A stretch of DNA of 64,000 bases from Paramoeba atlantica (GCA_977017575.1 CDRNVI010000078.1:1-64000), one strand, 5' to 3'; counted from the stretch's first letter, positions 1 through 10,388 are shown. Made by a program: numbers and translations. Notes: generated by a model not told the origin, from the sequence alone.

Positions 1-1400
1 GGAATTCCCGAGAGATCGAATGTGCCGAGAAGGTGGCAGTCGCGTGTCATCGCGCGCTCACCCTCGAACACCTGGATATGCACCCCCGGTTGGTTGTCGC
101 TGTACGTGGAGAAGGTCTGGCTCTTCTTGGTCGGGATCGTCGTGTTGCGCTTGATCAGGGACGTCATGACACCCCCGGCGGTTTCGATACCCAACGTCAG
201 CGGGGCGACATCCAGGAGAAGAAGTCCCTCCGTCTGCTTACTCTTCCCGCCGGTGAGGATGTAGGCTTGCACCGCGGCACCGTACGCCACAGCCTCGTCC
301 GGGTTAATACTCTTGTTGAGTTCCTTTCCGCCAAAGAAGTCGGAGACGAGCTGCTGCACCTTGGGAATACGAGTCGAACCACCGACCAGAACCACGTCGT
401 GCACCGTGCGCTTGTCGATCTTCGCATCCGTCAGGACTTGTTCCACCGGCTTGAGTGTGGAGCGGAAGAGGTCCGCGCAAAGCTCCTCGAATCGCGCACG
501 GGTGATGCTCGTGTAGAAGTCAATCCCCTCAAAAAGAGAGTCAATCTCCACGGAACTCTGAGCCGCGGAAGACAGAGTACGCTTGGCTCGCTCGCACGCG
601 GTGCGAAGACGGCGTAGTGCTCGCTGGTTCTGCGACAGATCCTTCTTGTGCTTTCGCTTAAATTCCTCGACAAAGTGGTTCACGAGACGGTTGTCAAAGT
701 CCTCACCACCGAGATGGGTGTCTCCCGCCGTGGCCTTGACCTCGAAGATTCCACCATCGATGGTGAGCAGAGTGACGTCAAAGGTGCCGCCTCCGAGATC
801 AAAGATGAGTACGTTCCGTTCTTGTTGGTCCGAGATCTTATCCAGGCCGTACGCAATCGCCGCCGCCGTGGGCTCGTTGATGATTCGAAGCACTTCCAGT
901 CCGGCAATCGAGCCCGCGTCCTTCGTGGCCTGTCGTTGGGAGTCGTTGAAGTACGCCGGGACGGTGACCACCGCCTTCTTGACCTCCTTACCGAGATATG
1001 CCTCCGCAATCTCCTTCATCTTAATCAACACCATGGAGCTAATCTCCTCCGGCGTGAAGGTCTTTGCCTCGCCCTTGTACTGGACCTCCATCACGGGCTT
1101 CTCGTCCCCCTGGGAACGTACCTTAAAGGGCCAGTGCTTCATGTCGCTCTGAACAACGGAGTCGGAGACCTTACGCCCGATTAACCGCTTCGCATCAAAC
1201 ACACTGTTGGTCGGATTCATCGCTACCTGGTTCTTCGCGGCATCCCCAATCAGACGTTCAGTGTCCGTGAAGGCCACGTAGGACGGAGTCGTGTAGTTCC
1301 CCTGGTCATTCGCAATGATTACCACACGCTCGTTCTGCCACACCCCAACACAGGAGTAGGTGGTCCCGAGATCGATACCAATAGCTCCTTCGTACGTCAT
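1..1400 (-). CDS. HSP70: Cytosolic Hsp70, N-terminal 466 residues (cut by window edge)
   Basis: ATP-dependent chaperone that binds unfolded hydrophobic segments, with nucleotide-driven lid closure. The reading frame is open from the ATG at 1400-1398 to the window edge, where it reads LGTFDLSGI in the substrate-binding domain. The N-terminus [16 protein letters not shown] carries the phosphate-1 loop. Further on are [23 protein letters not shown] with following [15 protein letters not shown], and [11 protein letters not shown], so the whole ATPase domain (about residues 1-385) is present. Family proteins are about 640-670 residues, so roughly 190 residues lie outside the window. The [16 protein letters not shown] start and the wording of the ATPase domain match trypanosomatid Hsp70, which is the best taxonomic clue here. 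Codon use is GC-rich, as in the other highly expressed genes of the window. Pyrimidine-rich DNA lies just upstream. No frameshift was seen in the parts I translated. Confidence 0.97.
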   Translation of the reverse strand, partial: MTYEGAIGIDLGTTYSCVGVWQNERVVIIANDQGNYTTPSYVAFTDTERLIGDAAKNQVAMNPTNSVFDAKRLIGRKVSDSVVQSDMKHWPFKVRSQGDEKPVMEVQYKGEAKTFTPEEISSMVLIKMKEIAEAYLGKEVKKAVVTVPAYFNDSQRQATKDAGSIAGLEVLRIINEPTAAAIAYGLDKISDQQERNVLIFDLGGGTFDVTLLTIDGGIFEVKATAGDTHLGGEDFDNRLVNHFVEEFKRKHKKDLSQNQRALRRLRTACERAKRTLSSAAQSSVEIDSLFEGIDFYTSITRARFEELCADLFRSTLKPVEQVLTDAKIDKRTVHDVVLVGGSTRIPKVQQLVSDFFGGKELNKSINPDEAVAYGAAVQAYILTGGKSKQTEGLLLLDVAPLTLGIETAGGVMTSLIKRNTTIPTKKSQTFSTYSDNQPGVHIQVFEGERAMTRDCHLLGTFDLSGI

Positions 1401-1559
1401 CAAGTTAATAATAAAGTGGAGAGATATGCAAAAGCAATGAAGCTATAGAATTAACTACATTTGAATTCATGTTCCAACTAACAGACGTAATCATGCGTGA
1501 TATCGGGCGCGTAGTGGTCTTTTTTAAAATATGGATAATAAACTGAATTTCGGAGCGAT

Positions 1560-2549
1560 TCAGTACGATGATTGTCTGGAAGGTCTCTCCGAATCTAGTT
1601 TGTAGTTTGTAAAGCTTTCTGAATCAGAGCACCCTTCAGAGTCACCTGCGCTGCTGGAAAGGCCTTCAGAGGCGTACGAACGGGAAGAACCGCTTTTTGA
1701 ATCATAACTACGAAGGGAAGAACTTTCGGACTCGTACTTACGACGTGAAGGACTTTGAGAATCATATCTGCGATGACATAGAGGACACCTCGATCGCTTG
1801 CGATGTTGTCTCGGAAGACTGACAGAATCGTATCGAGGAAGATGCCTTGAGGAACTTTCAGAATCATACCGACGACGACGTTTCTGAGGACTTTCAGAAT
1901 CATACCGACGACGACGTTTCTGAGGACTTTCAGAATCATAACGACGACGACGTTTCTGAGGACTTTCAGAACGTTTGCGAGGACGACGTGAGAAAGGCTC
2001 AGAATCACTACGGCTATGTAACGCACGTTCACGTAAACCGAGTGGAGCACCTCCTTTTTGTTCCACCCGAATTCGACTTCTACCAATCTCTCGATTCCTC
2101 ATATCGAAGGCGAGTGCCTGCTCACGAGCAGAAGCAAACCCCACAAAGGCATAGGCGCTTCCACCTTCCTTGCGACTGAAATAAGTAACGGGCCCAACAT
2201 TGCTCTCAAAAAAGCTAATAAGCTCCTTGTTTGTAGTTTGGGGCCGAATGCTACCCACGAATACTTGATGAGATTTCTGACCTGTGCCTCGTCGATTACT
2301 GCTCTCTGGATCACTCTTGATTTCTACTCGAATAGGTAAATCATTAAAATTACGTCCCGTATACTTGAGTGCTTGATCGCGAGAAGAGACTTTGTCGAAA
2401 CCGATAATACCAAAAGTGTCCACTCCATTGTCTTTCAAGTAGAGATGATCAACGTTTCCACACTCACCAAAAAAATTACGTACCTCATTCTTTGTTACAC
2501 CCGAGGGCATTCCCCACACGCAAATCTTCTGCTCATCGGGGGTTCCCAT
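1560..2549 (-). CDS. SR-like RNA-binding protein, two RRMs plus RS tail
   Basis: 329 residues. RRM1 spans about residues 8-80 (RNP2-like ICVWGM, RNP1-like DTFGIIGF). RRM2 spans about 94-165 (RNP2 VFVGSI, RNP1 SAYAFVGFA). The C-terminal half is rich in Arg, Ser, Asp and Tyr and contains a short tandem repeat of SESPQKRRRRYD (about 3-4 copies, near 1845-1975), followed by further YDS/YES units. This layout is that of SR splicing factors, which bind pre-mRNA and recruit the spliceosome. In kinetoplastids such proteins act in trans-splicing and in mRNA stability. The exact orthologue is not clear. The DNA repeat behind the RS tail could vary in copy number. Start is the ATG at 2549; upstream DNA is A/T-rich. 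Confidence 0.85.
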   Translation of the reverse strand: MGTPDEQKICVWGMPSGVTKNEVRNFFGECGNVDHLYLKDNGVDTFGIIGFDKVSSRDQALKYTGRNFNDLPIRVEIKSDPESSNRRGTGQKSHQVFVGSIRPQTTNKELISFFESNVGPVTYFSRKEGGSAYAFVGFASAREQALAFDMRNREIGRSRIRVEQKGGAPLGLRERALHSRSDSEPFSRRPRKRSESPQKRRRRYDSESPQKRRRRYDSESPQKRRRRYDSESSSRHLPRYDSVSLPRQHRKRSRCPLCHRRYDSQSPSRRKYESESSSLRSYDSKSGSSRSYASEGLSSSAGDSEGCSDSESFTNYKLDSERPSRQSSY

Positions 2550-2693
2550 AGAAAGAGTAATAATTCAAAAGTTCATATTGATGTGAAAAATAGTGCAACC
2601 AGATTTTTGCTGTAGAGAATCGTACAGAAAAGATTTGCTTCCTTTTTTTTTGCCTCCATAGCCTATAAAGAAACCTATAACGTCTACTGACCA

Positions 2694-3305
2694 CTACCTA
2701 TTCACTATTTGAGTTCCGAACCACCTTTTGTCTTTTAAAGATTGGGGTAGTTTCTTGATAATCACTTCTCCATAAAGCTTCCGATTGCCGTTAAGAGAAA
2801 TTCCTATTAAACCTTCATGTAAATAAGAAAAATCGACCAGTCCTTCGAAATGATTCTCACGCAGAAAAAGCTCTTTCAAACTGACGGGCAATTGACATAA
2901 GTTTACCTCACCTACAAATAAATTGGATGACAAGGCCACTATTTCGATGCGGGAAGGCAACATTTCCAACTCTACTGTTCCGCTTAGGTAATTGTGAGAC
3001 ATCAGTAGTTCAGTTACCGAATCGGGCAGGAATGCCATGCGAATATTACCTTTAAGATCCTTTGTCACTTGTATAAGCTTCACTACATTGCCAGCTTCGT
3101 CAACCCTTACTCCACGCCACTCATTCAATGCAACATCAGTTTTCCAAGAATGATGCGGATTACTTATCCCAGCAAAAAACCGAAGCAGTTGGTTTTCTTG
3201 GGGTAAATTCGCGCCGCGTACTCTAGCAAGACGGGAGCAACGATTGCTTGCTTCAGAAAAAAGAAAAGAGTTCACAAAAATTGTCAATGTGCGCAACACC
3301 AGCAT
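2694..3305 (-). CDS. Secreted or surface leucine-rich-repeat protein (LRR-1)
   Basis: 203 residues from the ATG at 3305. The N-terminus MLVLRTLTIFVNSFLFSEA is a plausible signal peptide. It is followed by a cap region with a degenerate LRR N-terminal domain (NEWRGVRVDEAGNV) and then about five repeats of the form LPxSLxELxLxxNxFxGxVDL (LPSRIEIVALSSNLFVGEV, LPVSLKELFLRENHFEGLV). The frame stays open to 3470, but a good splice acceptor (AG at 3315-3316 after a T-run) lies between that upstream extension and 3305, so I choose the internal start. No C-terminal membrane anchor is visible. Function unknown; LRRs usually mediate protein binding. It is a relative of the gene at 10389-11252, and the two flank the first block of transposons. 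Confidence 0.75.
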   Translation of the reverse strand: MLVLRTLTIFVNSFLFSEASNRCSRLARVRGANLPQENQLLRFFAGISNPHHSWKTDVALNEWRGVRVDEAGNVVKLIQVTKDLKGNIRMAFLPDSVTELLMSHNYLSGTVELEMLPSRIEIVALSSNLFVGEVNLCQLPVSLKELFLRENHFEGLVDFSYLHEGLIGISLNGNRKLYGEVIIKKLPQSLKDKRWFGTQIVNR

Positions 3306-3314
3306 TCTAAAAAT

Positions 3315-3330
3315 CTGTAAAAAAAGTAGA
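3315..3330 (-). promoter_or_regulatory. Candidate trans-splice acceptor of the LRR-1 gene
   Basis: On the minus strand a pyrimidine tract (CTACTTTTTTT) is followed by ACAG, 9 nt before the ATG at 3305. Kinetoplastid mRNAs receive a spliced leader at such sites. Acceptor use is inferred from the sequence only. Confidence 0.5.
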
Positions 3331-3693
3331 TAAAAAGTTTTATTAAAGTACTTTTCTGACCTTTTTGTATGAAATTTCATTAAGATCACTCTACTAATAC
3401 TGTTTTCATAAACGACTAACAAAACATTAGCTTCACAAAGTATAGGAAAGCTGTAAAATAAAAAGAACAAACTTCCTTACAAAAACAAAACAAGTGCAGG
3501 CACTCAACCCACGTGACCCGTAGTATACAAACTGATCTCAAATTTACAATCAACGTCAATCATATTGTTACATCCATTCGTTAAAAACAAAAATAAAACC
3601 AACCAAAAAAAGCAGGGCACGAGCACACCCCTTTCCACCCTGTCGTCCCCCCCCCTCCTAGCTCGTTGCGTGGCCGTGTACCCCCCGGGGCTA

Positions 3694-5667
3694 CTAGCGG
3701 TACTCCGGCAGGTAGTGCGGGGGGGCTGCGGGGTGACTGCTGTCGTAGGCCTCCGTCCCCGGGCTGGGGCCGAGCCCCGGGTTCGTCCCCGGCCCGGACC
3801 CGTAGGCCATCACGCGGGGGGGGTGCGCCCCGGCCTCCCGCACGCCGTGGGGAGGGGGGTGGGGGTAGCCCCCCCCGGGGTAGCGCGAGCCCTCGAGGGC
3901 TCCGTAGGGTACGACGTGGAGGGGTTGGCCGGTGTGGGGGTCGTACAGCACCCGCGGGGGGGCAGGCCGTGGGTGGGGCGCCCCCTCGGGGGTCTTCGAG
4001 CCCATGAAGTCTTTGGGGCCAAGCCCCCAGAGGGAGGGACTCCCGGGGAGCGCACGGTGTCGGGTCTCCCAGGAGGGGTGTGGGGGGAAGGGGTCGATGG
4101 GGGAGGCGATGGGGGGGAGGTGCGAGGCCCCCGGGGGGTTGCGCTCACTGTGGGGGGCGGTGGGGTGGGGAGTCCCGTAGTGCGTAGTGGGGTGCGGTGG
4201 GGTGGGGTAGTGTTGTTGTCGCTCGGGATGGGACTCACGTAGGCTCCAGAGGGTGGGGGTCTCGGCGGGGGCGTCGCGGTACATGGGGGGAGGAGGGCGA
4301 TGGGGTGGCCGATGGGTGCTGGGATAAGAAGCCGAGCGTGTCGGAGAGGTTTCCAAGGAATCCTGTCGCTGGTCGAGCTCACTGGGGCGTCGCTGCGTGC
4401 GGGAGGCGTCACGTTGGATCGAGGTCTCATTAAGGGTGCCATGGCGAATGCGCTCCATTGAAGAGGAATTGTCGCTTAACGTGGAAGGCTGAAGGGGATC
4501 CAGCACATCACGGGAGGACGCGGATATACGATCGTTTAAATTCAATGCGTGAACGAGATCACTTACAATAGAGTGGGTGGGGTTGGGGCGATCCGTATTT
4601 TCCGGTTCCTCCAGTGGAACTTCGGTTTCGTCGCATCCAAACACCACTTGGGGATAGCCTTCCTTCCGCTGCATCCAGGTTGCAACATACGCTGGGTAGG
4701 ATAATGTAACTTTGTGTGGAGGATTGCGCTCAGGCAAACGAGTAGCTTGCTCATCTAATTGAACAGGTTTGACCTTTTCAACAGTAGTGTCCTCATGACC
4801 GAAAATCCAAGATGTCTCTCCTTGTTTGTCGGATTCAAATACGGATTTCGCGGTGACGTAAAGCTTATTACTGATATTCTCGAGCTCAACATTCTCTTTT
4901 ACTCCCACAGCCTCATCTATTTCCTCAACCCATTGCTCCTTTGATGATTCGTTTATTATTGGATCGTTCACTTGCACCTCCACTGTCTGTGATAATAGTT
5001 CATTCGAGAAGTTCAAGGTTCTGGTTTCATCAGTTTCAGCATCTGCGCTTGTCCCATCGATTTCTCTTTCTGTAAGTGTTTTTGCGACAGATCTTTGTAA
5101 GGCCTCTAAATACGATAGTTTTGCTAGTTCACGTTGCACAGGTGCTATTGGGTCATGTGTAGTCTCAGGTTCAGCGCTGGTGTGCACAGACACCGATCCG
5201 CCTTCATTAGCTTTCTTCTTGTCTCCAAGAGTATGCTCCGTGTGACCGAAACGTAATTTTTGATGTCTATCAGCAAAGCGATTTACTTTGCCATTCCAAT
5301 CTATTTGCCGCGCCTCTCCGTAAGCCCTATGTCTACTATTATTCGTATGATGTCGTCCAGTACGCAATGTTTTTGTTTTTTCTTGGTCCGACATTTGCGT
5401 CTCCTTAGGTGTTTTCTGAGACTTCGTGGCAGACTGTGCCTCACGTGAAAGCGCATTAGGGACAGAAGAGTCTACGCTTTCTCTACCACCTCTACGAGAA
5501 ACGAATGGCCTTGCGCGATCAGAAATCTGTGTAATTCGAGAAGCGGTCCGGGCTGAAGACACTTCACATACCTCACCGTGATCCCTTCCTTCATATTTTT
5601 GAGATTGTGCAGAGCCTCTAGTGCGCCCTCGCGAACTATACCGGTACCCGCGTTCTTGATATGACAT
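3694..5667 (-). CDS. Large Pro/His-rich low-complexity protein, Arg/Gly N-terminus
   Basis: 657 residues from the ATG at 5667 (MSYQERGYRYSSRGRTRG). The N-terminal about 60 residues are rich in Arg, Gly, Ser and Tyr, like RNA-binding RGG-type tails. The middle is charged (QRELAKLSYLEALQRSVAKTL; VFESDKQGETSWIFGHEDTT) with one Trp-containing patch (YPAYVATWMQRKEGYPQVVFG). The last about 230 residues are extremely rich in Pro, His, Gly and Tyr (DPHTGQPLHVVPYG; PAAPPHYLPEYR end). I recognise no domain. The composition suggests a disordered RNP or scaffold protein, which is inference. The frame continues upstream to 5766, but that stretch is a translated pyrimidine tract (FLFIKIYFIYLFYLYLL) and not a real signal peptide. 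The C-terminal part is very GC-rich, giving long false ORFs on the opposite strand. Confidence 0.75.
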   Translation of the reverse strand: MSYQERGYRYSSRGRTRGSAQSQKYEGRDHGEVCEVSSARTASRITQISDRARPFVSRRGGRESVDSSVPNALSREAQSATKSQKTPKETQMSDQEKTKTLRTGRHHTNNSRHRAYGEARQIDWNGKVNRFADRHQKLRFGHTEHTLGDKKKANEGGSVSVHTSAEPETTHDPIAPVQRELAKLSYLEALQRSVAKTLTEREIDGTSADAETDETRTLNFSNELLSQTVEVQVNDPIINESSKEQWVEEIDEAVGVKENVELENISNKLYVTAKSVFESDKQGETSWIFGHEDTTVEKVKPVQLDEQATRLPERNPPHKVTLSYPAYVATWMQRKEGYPQVVFGCDETEVPLEEPENTDRPNPTHSIVSDLVHALNLNDRISASSRDVLDPLQPSTLSDNSSSMERIRHGTLNETSIQRDASRTQRRPSELDQRQDSLETSPTRSASYPSTHRPPHRPPPPMYRDAPAETPTLWSLRESHPERQQHYPTPPHPTTHYGTPHPTAPHSERNPPGASHLPPIASPIDPFPPHPSWETRHRALPGSPSLWGLGPKDFMGSKTPEGAPHPRPAPPRVLYDPHTGQPLHVVPYGALEGSRYPGGGYPHPPPHGVREAGAHPPRVMAYGSGPGTNPGLGPSPGTEAYDSSHPAAPPHYLPEYR

Positions 5668-5672
5668 GGAGG

Positions 5673-5735
5673 CTGGAGGGGGCAATAAAAAATAAATTAA
5701 AAGATATAAATAAAAAAGATAAATAAAATAAATTT
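5673..5735 (-). promoter_or_regulatory. Candidate polypyrimidine tract and splice acceptor
   Basis: The minus strand carries a long T-rich stretch (about 5690-5750) ending in CCCCCTCCAG, with AG at 5673-5674 and only five bases before the ATG at 5667. This pattern decides the start of the downstream gene. Use as a trans-splice site is inferred. Confidence 0.45.
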
Positions 5736-5767
5736 TTATAAATAAAAAGGATGGTAACACTTGCATA

Positions 5768-6034
5768 AAGTTGTGCAGGGGGAAGCTAATACGGGATTCT
5801 TCATCTCAGATGAAAGGCAGAAACTCCTTCAAGGGCGAACTAGCTCGGTCCAGCTAGAAGAACAATTTGTCCGTCGCCATCACACACGAGGATTTTGGAG
5901 AATACATTACGTGTAGACACACCGAAACACTGCCTTCAGTGTCTCTTCAAGAGCTTTTTCTTTATGTATAAAGTTGCTAGTCTTGCCCCCCCCCCAATGG
6001 ACATACATGATTCGCGTACTGGGTAATATGCACC
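5768..6034. other. Intergenic, no gene seen
   Basis: No ORF with coding character and no repeat I recognise. It ends at the MITE beginning at 6037. Confidence 0.5.
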
Positions 6035-6036
6035 TA

Positions 6037-6354
6037 CCGTATACCCCCCCCCCAGTAAGATACCCCCCCAGTAAGAGAGATTTGGCCCTTTTTGGGCTGA
6101 CCCCCAGTAAGAGAGATTTGGCTCGGGAGCCCCAGAGGGGGCGTATAGGGGGTAGGGGGTGGGTGACTGCATGTTGGGGGCCTCGGGGGTAACCCAAAAA
6201 AGCGTTTTAACACGTTTTCAGAAGAAAAAATAGAAAAAATAGTCAAAAAAGTTGGGAGAAAAGAGGAAACTGGCCAAAAAAGCATACCCCCCCAGTAAGA
6301 GAGATTTGGCCATTTCGACCCAAAACCCATTCTCTTACTGGGGGGGGTATACGG
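6037..6354. mobile_element. MITE of the CCGTATACCCCCC family (copy 1)
   Basis: 318-bp non-autonomous element flanked by TA (6035-6036 and 6355-6356). Terminal inverted repeats read CCGTATACCCCCCCCCAGTA at both ends. The motif CAGTAAGAGAGATTTGGC is repeated several times near both ends, in both orientations. The middle is a GC-rich segment plus an AT-rich segment. No transposase. TA duplication suggests Tc1/mariner mobilisation. A related copy lies at 45030-45391 and a partial left end near 27043. Confidence 0.85.
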
Positions 6355-6356
6355 TA

Positions 6357-6913
6357 GTATAGAGGCGATGCCGCGTTTCATACACACTCCCCATTATTCA
6401 CGAAAAAAAGAGATGAGAAGCATGCCTTCATGAGAAGCACACCTCCCCAATCCCTGGTTCACCTTTGCTCCCGCCTGGATGATTTCCTTATGACCGCAAT
6501 AGAAGCAACTATCTGCCCCCTCGACGAGTCAGCGCGATCCCAAGTGCAACGTATGAAGAGGGGGGCCCGGCCTCAGATCCGCAGCCCAACGCGCCACAGC
6601 GGCTTACGTTACATCCGTCGCCTTTGCCGCTGAAAAAGATTCTTGTTTTTTTCTTTGTTGGGACCCCACCGACGCTGAAGGATTCGTCGAGTCCGTTCAA
6701 AACATCAACTTGAAGGCTGTAACTTCTCTACTCGATCCCCCAACTCTCCATGCGAGAAAGCTATCAACGCACCGTACTTCTATAGGAAGAGAAAACGCCC
6801 CTCGCCAGGAAATGATCCCCCCTCGGACGAGTCTCCCGGACAAGCTCTTCGAACGACGTTCCGCACTGCGAATACGCCCGCGGACGCTTATCGACGCACT
6901 CTCCACCCCACTC
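6357..6913. other. Unassigned stretch between two transposons
   Basis: Short open frames exist on both strands (for example 6430-6633), but none has recognisable motifs. It is the DNA into which both the MITE (6037) and the Tc1 element (6916) inserted and may itself be a decayed element. Confidence 0.35.
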
Positions 6914-6915
6914 TA

Positions 6916-7550
6916 CAGGGGGGGCCACGAAAACTGACAAGGTCCGCATTTTAGCGTCCTGAGGCCGTTTGAGCTGATTTTTGTTGCAAACGAGAGATCT
7001 CGTTCTGAATATCGTGTCTACGCTATTTGGAGCCCGTTTCTGCTAATCAAAAAAAAAATACTTACAAAATATTGAAATTTTGGGCAAAATATTTTGCAAA
7101 AAGTATCGAAAAACGTAAAAAAGGCTATTTTTTCTTCTTTTTACCTTGCTATGGGCAAACGGAATAGACTAAACCGTCGCCAGCTATCACCAGAACAGTG
7201 TTCATATCCTGTGCGCATTGTCTGCGCACACGAAAGACACCGTGGGACATCTATTCCGGATACGGCACGTATGATGAACTGTTCAGAGAGCTCTGTCTCT
7301 CGGTACAAAGCGCGTTTTGATGAGTCAGGTGACGTGGCACGTGCACCCTACTCGCGCGATAACGGCGTTGATACGGAGGAGTTCCGAGCCATGCTCTGTG
7401 CTATTGTTGATGCTGAGCGAGGCACACAATTCGGGTGTCCGGGGTTTAAATGGGTACATAAGAGAGTGGATAAAGTACTTTATCCATGTAGTCTAAACAC
7501 CGTGAAACGGAGAGAAATGCGGACCTTGTCAGTTTTCGTGGCCCCCCCTG
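6916..7550 (+). mobile_element. Tc1/mariner-type element Tc1-A, internally deleted
   Basis: 635 bp, flanked by TA (6914-6915 and 7551-7552). The ends are inverted repeats: CAGGGGGGGCCACGAAAACT on the left and its complement on the right, continuing into GACAAGGTCCGCATTT. It contains only the DNA-binding half of a transposase and then jumps abruptly into the right terminal repeat at about 7516, so the catalytic domain has been deleted. The sister copy Tc1-B at 22645-26016 retains the catalytic part. Confidence 0.9.
7151..7516 (+). pseudogene. Tc1 transposase, N-terminal HTH part only
   Basis: Starts MGKRNRLNRRQLSPEQ and contains a paired-type helix-turn-helix (IPDTARMMNCSESSVSRYKARF) that would bind the terminal repeat, then a second HTH-like segment (GCPGFKWVHKRVDKVLYPCS). 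It ends at NTVKRR, where the deleted copy meets its right terminal repeat. All three catalytic acidic residues are absent. It is about 90% identical by eye to the corresponding part of the transposase at 22645. It could act only as a binding competitor, if expressed at all. Confidence 0.8.
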
Positions 7551-7552
7551 TA

Positions 7553-8306
7553 TGGTTCGAAAGAATGTAGAGACATGTTATTCCCCAAAAGGAAAGATCC
7601 CGTGTCAACGAGAAATCAGCTGTGCAATAGCTGCCCACACCTTCTCCCAGGGGTATGAAGCAAAGGACGCACGCACCCAGGCAAAGTGGATTTCTAAGTG
7701 TGGATCACTAGAAATGGAAATCTTAAAAAAATTATCATTCTATGTGGCGAAAACTCTTAAAAAATTATCAACTTATTTTCATGTTTTAGACCGTACTTTC
7801 GTATTCATTTTTCAATGACTTCTCGATCACTAAAAAAGAAGCGCCCATTAGATGAATCGGGCTCTATAACTGTTGTTTACAAGCTTTGGAGGACGACCTT
7901 CTTCCAAGTGAACTGCGGTAGACAGAAGCTACACTAGGTCATTAATAATGATAATAACCTCAAAAAAGTATCATTCTTGAGGATAATAATTATCATTATT
8001 AACGGTATTAATGACAGGTGGAGTAGTCTTATCGGGAAAGCTATCGGAAAATTCCAGTATCTCTTGAAACTGCTTCATTGGGACACGTTTTAAGCACCTA
8101 AAATGCTTTTCCTAGAGAGACTCTACCGCTCCCGTTATTCGTAATTTTTATGAATAAAAAATAAAAAAAGTATCCGCCTCGTACGATTGAGTCAGTACTT
8201 TTACCTCATTGAATCATCACAACTTCCCCAACGAGGACGCGTCATCGCTTCCTACATTTCGCTTTAGAAAACAGCTTACTTTTTTATTTGTAATGGATTT
8301 TTCCTG
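7553..8306. other. AT-rich stretch with a palindrome, no gene
   Basis: No supported gene. At about 7938-8015 there is an inverted repeat (GTCATTAATAATGATAATAA and its near complement) related to the ends of the MITE at 48178-48473, probably a degraded small relative. Confidence 0.45.
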
Positions 8307-8471
8307 TATTATGACCCCCCCCCCTTTAATACGGACAGATTTTTGGACTTTGTGCGTATTAAAGGGGGGGGGGTACTAAAGATGAGAAAATGATTTCTTT
8401 TGATGAAATAGGTGAAAGTGATGAAATATTTCATCCAATTTCGTTCCACAAAAATATTAAAATTTTCTTTT

Positions 8472-8560
8472 TTCATACCCTAACTAGTAAACTAGTAATT
8501 ACTAATTTACTACTAATGGGCTAGTAATTACTATAGTAATTACTATGACTTACTACTTTT
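8472..8560. repeat. TAGTAATTACTA palindrome cluster
   Basis: Several overlapping short palindromes of the type ACTAGTAATTACTA. The same kind of iterated palindrome builds the terminal repeats of the hAT-like elements (for example GTAGTAAATTACTAC at 17779). It may be a solo or degraded hAT-like end. Confidence 0.35.
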
Positions 8561-8939
8561 TTTGATATGTACAAAAGTTTAAATCGTTACAGAGTATGGG
8601 CTGACCGATGTGTATAAAGTGGTTACGATCGTTACTTTACCTTTTAACGAATGTTGCTAGGCCTTGGAAAACCACGAGGGGGTCCCAACCTCAGTTCTCC
8701 TCTTTAAGTTGTGTCCAACTTTCGGAGACGGTATCTTCTCTTATAGAAACAGTATCTTCGTCTATGGAGTAGATTTACTATTCATACCCCTTGTATATTC
8801 GGTAACGATAGGTACGATAGAACATGCACCTACCTACAAGTGGATTGAGGTTAAACATTGTTCACATGGGAAAAACAAGATAAACCGAATGAACGTACCT
8901 AAAAAAACCCAAGTAAACAAAGACACGGATTTATAACTA

Positions 8940-9090
8940 CTGTCCCCCCCCGTTTAAGCGCACCTCGTTTTTCGTGAAAAGTGCGCTTAAACGGGGGGGT
9001 CTGAATCAGTACATAAAAAGTCTGCACCTCAACTCTATGTGCGCTTAAACGGGGGGTCTGATCGGGTGCGCTTAAGGGGAGGGGGGACAG
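8940..9090. mobile_element. 151-bp MITE of the GTTTAAGCGCAC family
   Basis: Flanked by TA (8938-8939 and 9091-9092). Begins CTGTCCCCCCCCGTTTAAGC and ends with the complement. Internal copies of GCGCTTAAACGGGGG occur three to four times in a 151-bp unit, leaving little other sequence. No coding capacity. Confidence 0.8.
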
Positions 9091-9092
9091 TA

Positions 9093-9960
9093 TATCATAA
9101 AGCATGTAACAAGAGTTCAACGATATATTTTCGCTCACTTACGGATTAGAGCTACTTAGATTAGAGCCAAACAAATACATTTTAAGTTCCTATTATTTTA
9201 AGTTTCCTATCTATATTGCTGCAAACGCGACCTTACATTTACAACAGGTGAAAACACGGAGACGACGGCACATGGAGAACGAACTCTAATCAAAGAATCC
9301 CCGAGCATACGAAAACCAGAGCTACCACCATCCCTCATGCTTGATCCTGTAATACCCGACGGGCAACCGACAGAATCAGGCAACATAACAGGTCGGGCGA
9401 GAACGGAGACGCGACTCGTACGAACAGGCAACCATGCCACGAGTCGAACGGGACTTACCCCCTATACAGAAGACCACTTCACACCTACATAAATCAGCCG
9501 CTGTAGCCTCAACTGCATGCTCACTTGCGAAATTTCTTCAACGGCGTCCCTCACCAAGCCACAGCCCCTCCACCAGCAGTACGCAGCCCACCACACCTCC
9601 ACGAACCTCAACGCCAGTGAAGAGCAAGAACAGCCCTCCACCACTCCACCAACTCCCGCCTCTACTCCGGGCTCACCCGACGATACAGAGTACCTTTTCC
9701 GCACAGCGCGATACATACAGGCCATGCAATGCGTTCACCCTGGCCTGCATGTCCTCGGCTTTATGCTCGAAGGAGATGGTCCCCAGGAAATCCGCCGTGA
9801 AAAAGTTGTTTGAAAACGACTTGTTCCCTAAGGAGCCCATCCCCCCGAAGGTGCCCATCCCACCATAGGTGCAGCACCCTACTTACAGACCCCAACGACC
9901 CGCTCTCCGCCGTCCACAATGCCGAATTACTGAGTGCCATATTAGCTGTCTGCATATGAG
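9093..9960. other. Interior of element a, possible coding remnant
   Basis: Overlapping open frames on the plus strand (9434-9868 and 9517-9813) have Thr/Pro-rich composition. One ends with a less biased tail (DDTEYLFRTARYIQAMQC). I do not recognise them; they may be a decayed element ORF. Confidence 0.25.
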
Positions 9961-9961
9961 G

Positions 9962-10190
9962 TTGTCGGACCCCTCCCGCGCGTACCAGGGGGGGTACCCC
10001 CAGGTGGGGGGGTGGAAAGTCATCCTATTCTACCATTTCCCTGCGCTCGATTTCGAAAATCAAAATTTTAAAAATTTCAAAAAACGACGTATGCCCCCCC
10101 TGGAGCCCACCCCATGGACCCCCCATTTTTTTGATTTTTTTTTCGATTTTGGACCACCGGAGCCCTTTTATATTTTTTTCTTCTATTATA
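9962..10190 (+). repeat. Dispersed repeat R, copy 1
   Basis: About 230 bp starting TTGTCGGACCCCTCCCGCGC and ending near CTTCTATTATA, about 80% alike by eye to 41469-41691. Both contain GCGTACCAGGGGGG, TTCGATTTCGAAAATCA and GGACCACCGGAGCCC. No protein and no terminal repeat recognised. Confidence 0.7.
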
Positions 10191-10388
10191 TCACTGTGTT
10201 TATATTTTCACTGTTTTTGTTTACTTTTTTTTCAATAATCGAGGGTAGAGCTGTAGTTATACAACCACCACAATAATCTGTATTAAAGGGGGGAGGTCAG
10301 GGGGGTCCGTATTAAAGGGGGGGTCACAGTATACTTTCGTTATAAACATTTTTAGTAGCTTGCTTGATAGGGCATGTGTACATGTATG

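Larger units (their letters stand above)
8309..10329. mobile_element. TA-flanked element of the TTTAATACGG family (copy a)
   Basis: About 2.0 kb. The left end reads (T)TATGACCCCCCCCCC followed by TTTAATACGG; the right end reads CCGTATTAAAGGGGGGGTCACAG then TA (10330-10331). A second inward copy of GTATTAAAGGGGGG lies at each end. The first about 120 bp match the element at 26557-27635. Nested inside are a 151-bp MITE (8940-9090) and a dispersed repeat (9962-10190). The stretch 8655-8935 is related to plus-strand DNA in the pogo element at 23640-23900. Other contents are not recognised. Confidence 0.75.

Noticed and set aside
33-1184. Plus-strand and minus-strand ORFs of 60-190 codons at the window start
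   Set aside because: All are shadows of the Hsp70 frame, which runs open to the window edge.
3565-4242. 225-codon plus-strand ORF, Gly/Val/Pro-rich
   Set aside because: Antisense shadow of the GC-rich 3' part of the Pro/His-rich gene on the minus strand.
5668-5766. N-terminal signal peptide of the Pro-rich protein
   Set aside because: The hydrophobic residues come from translating a T-rich tract that ends in a splice-acceptor-like AG just before the next ATG.
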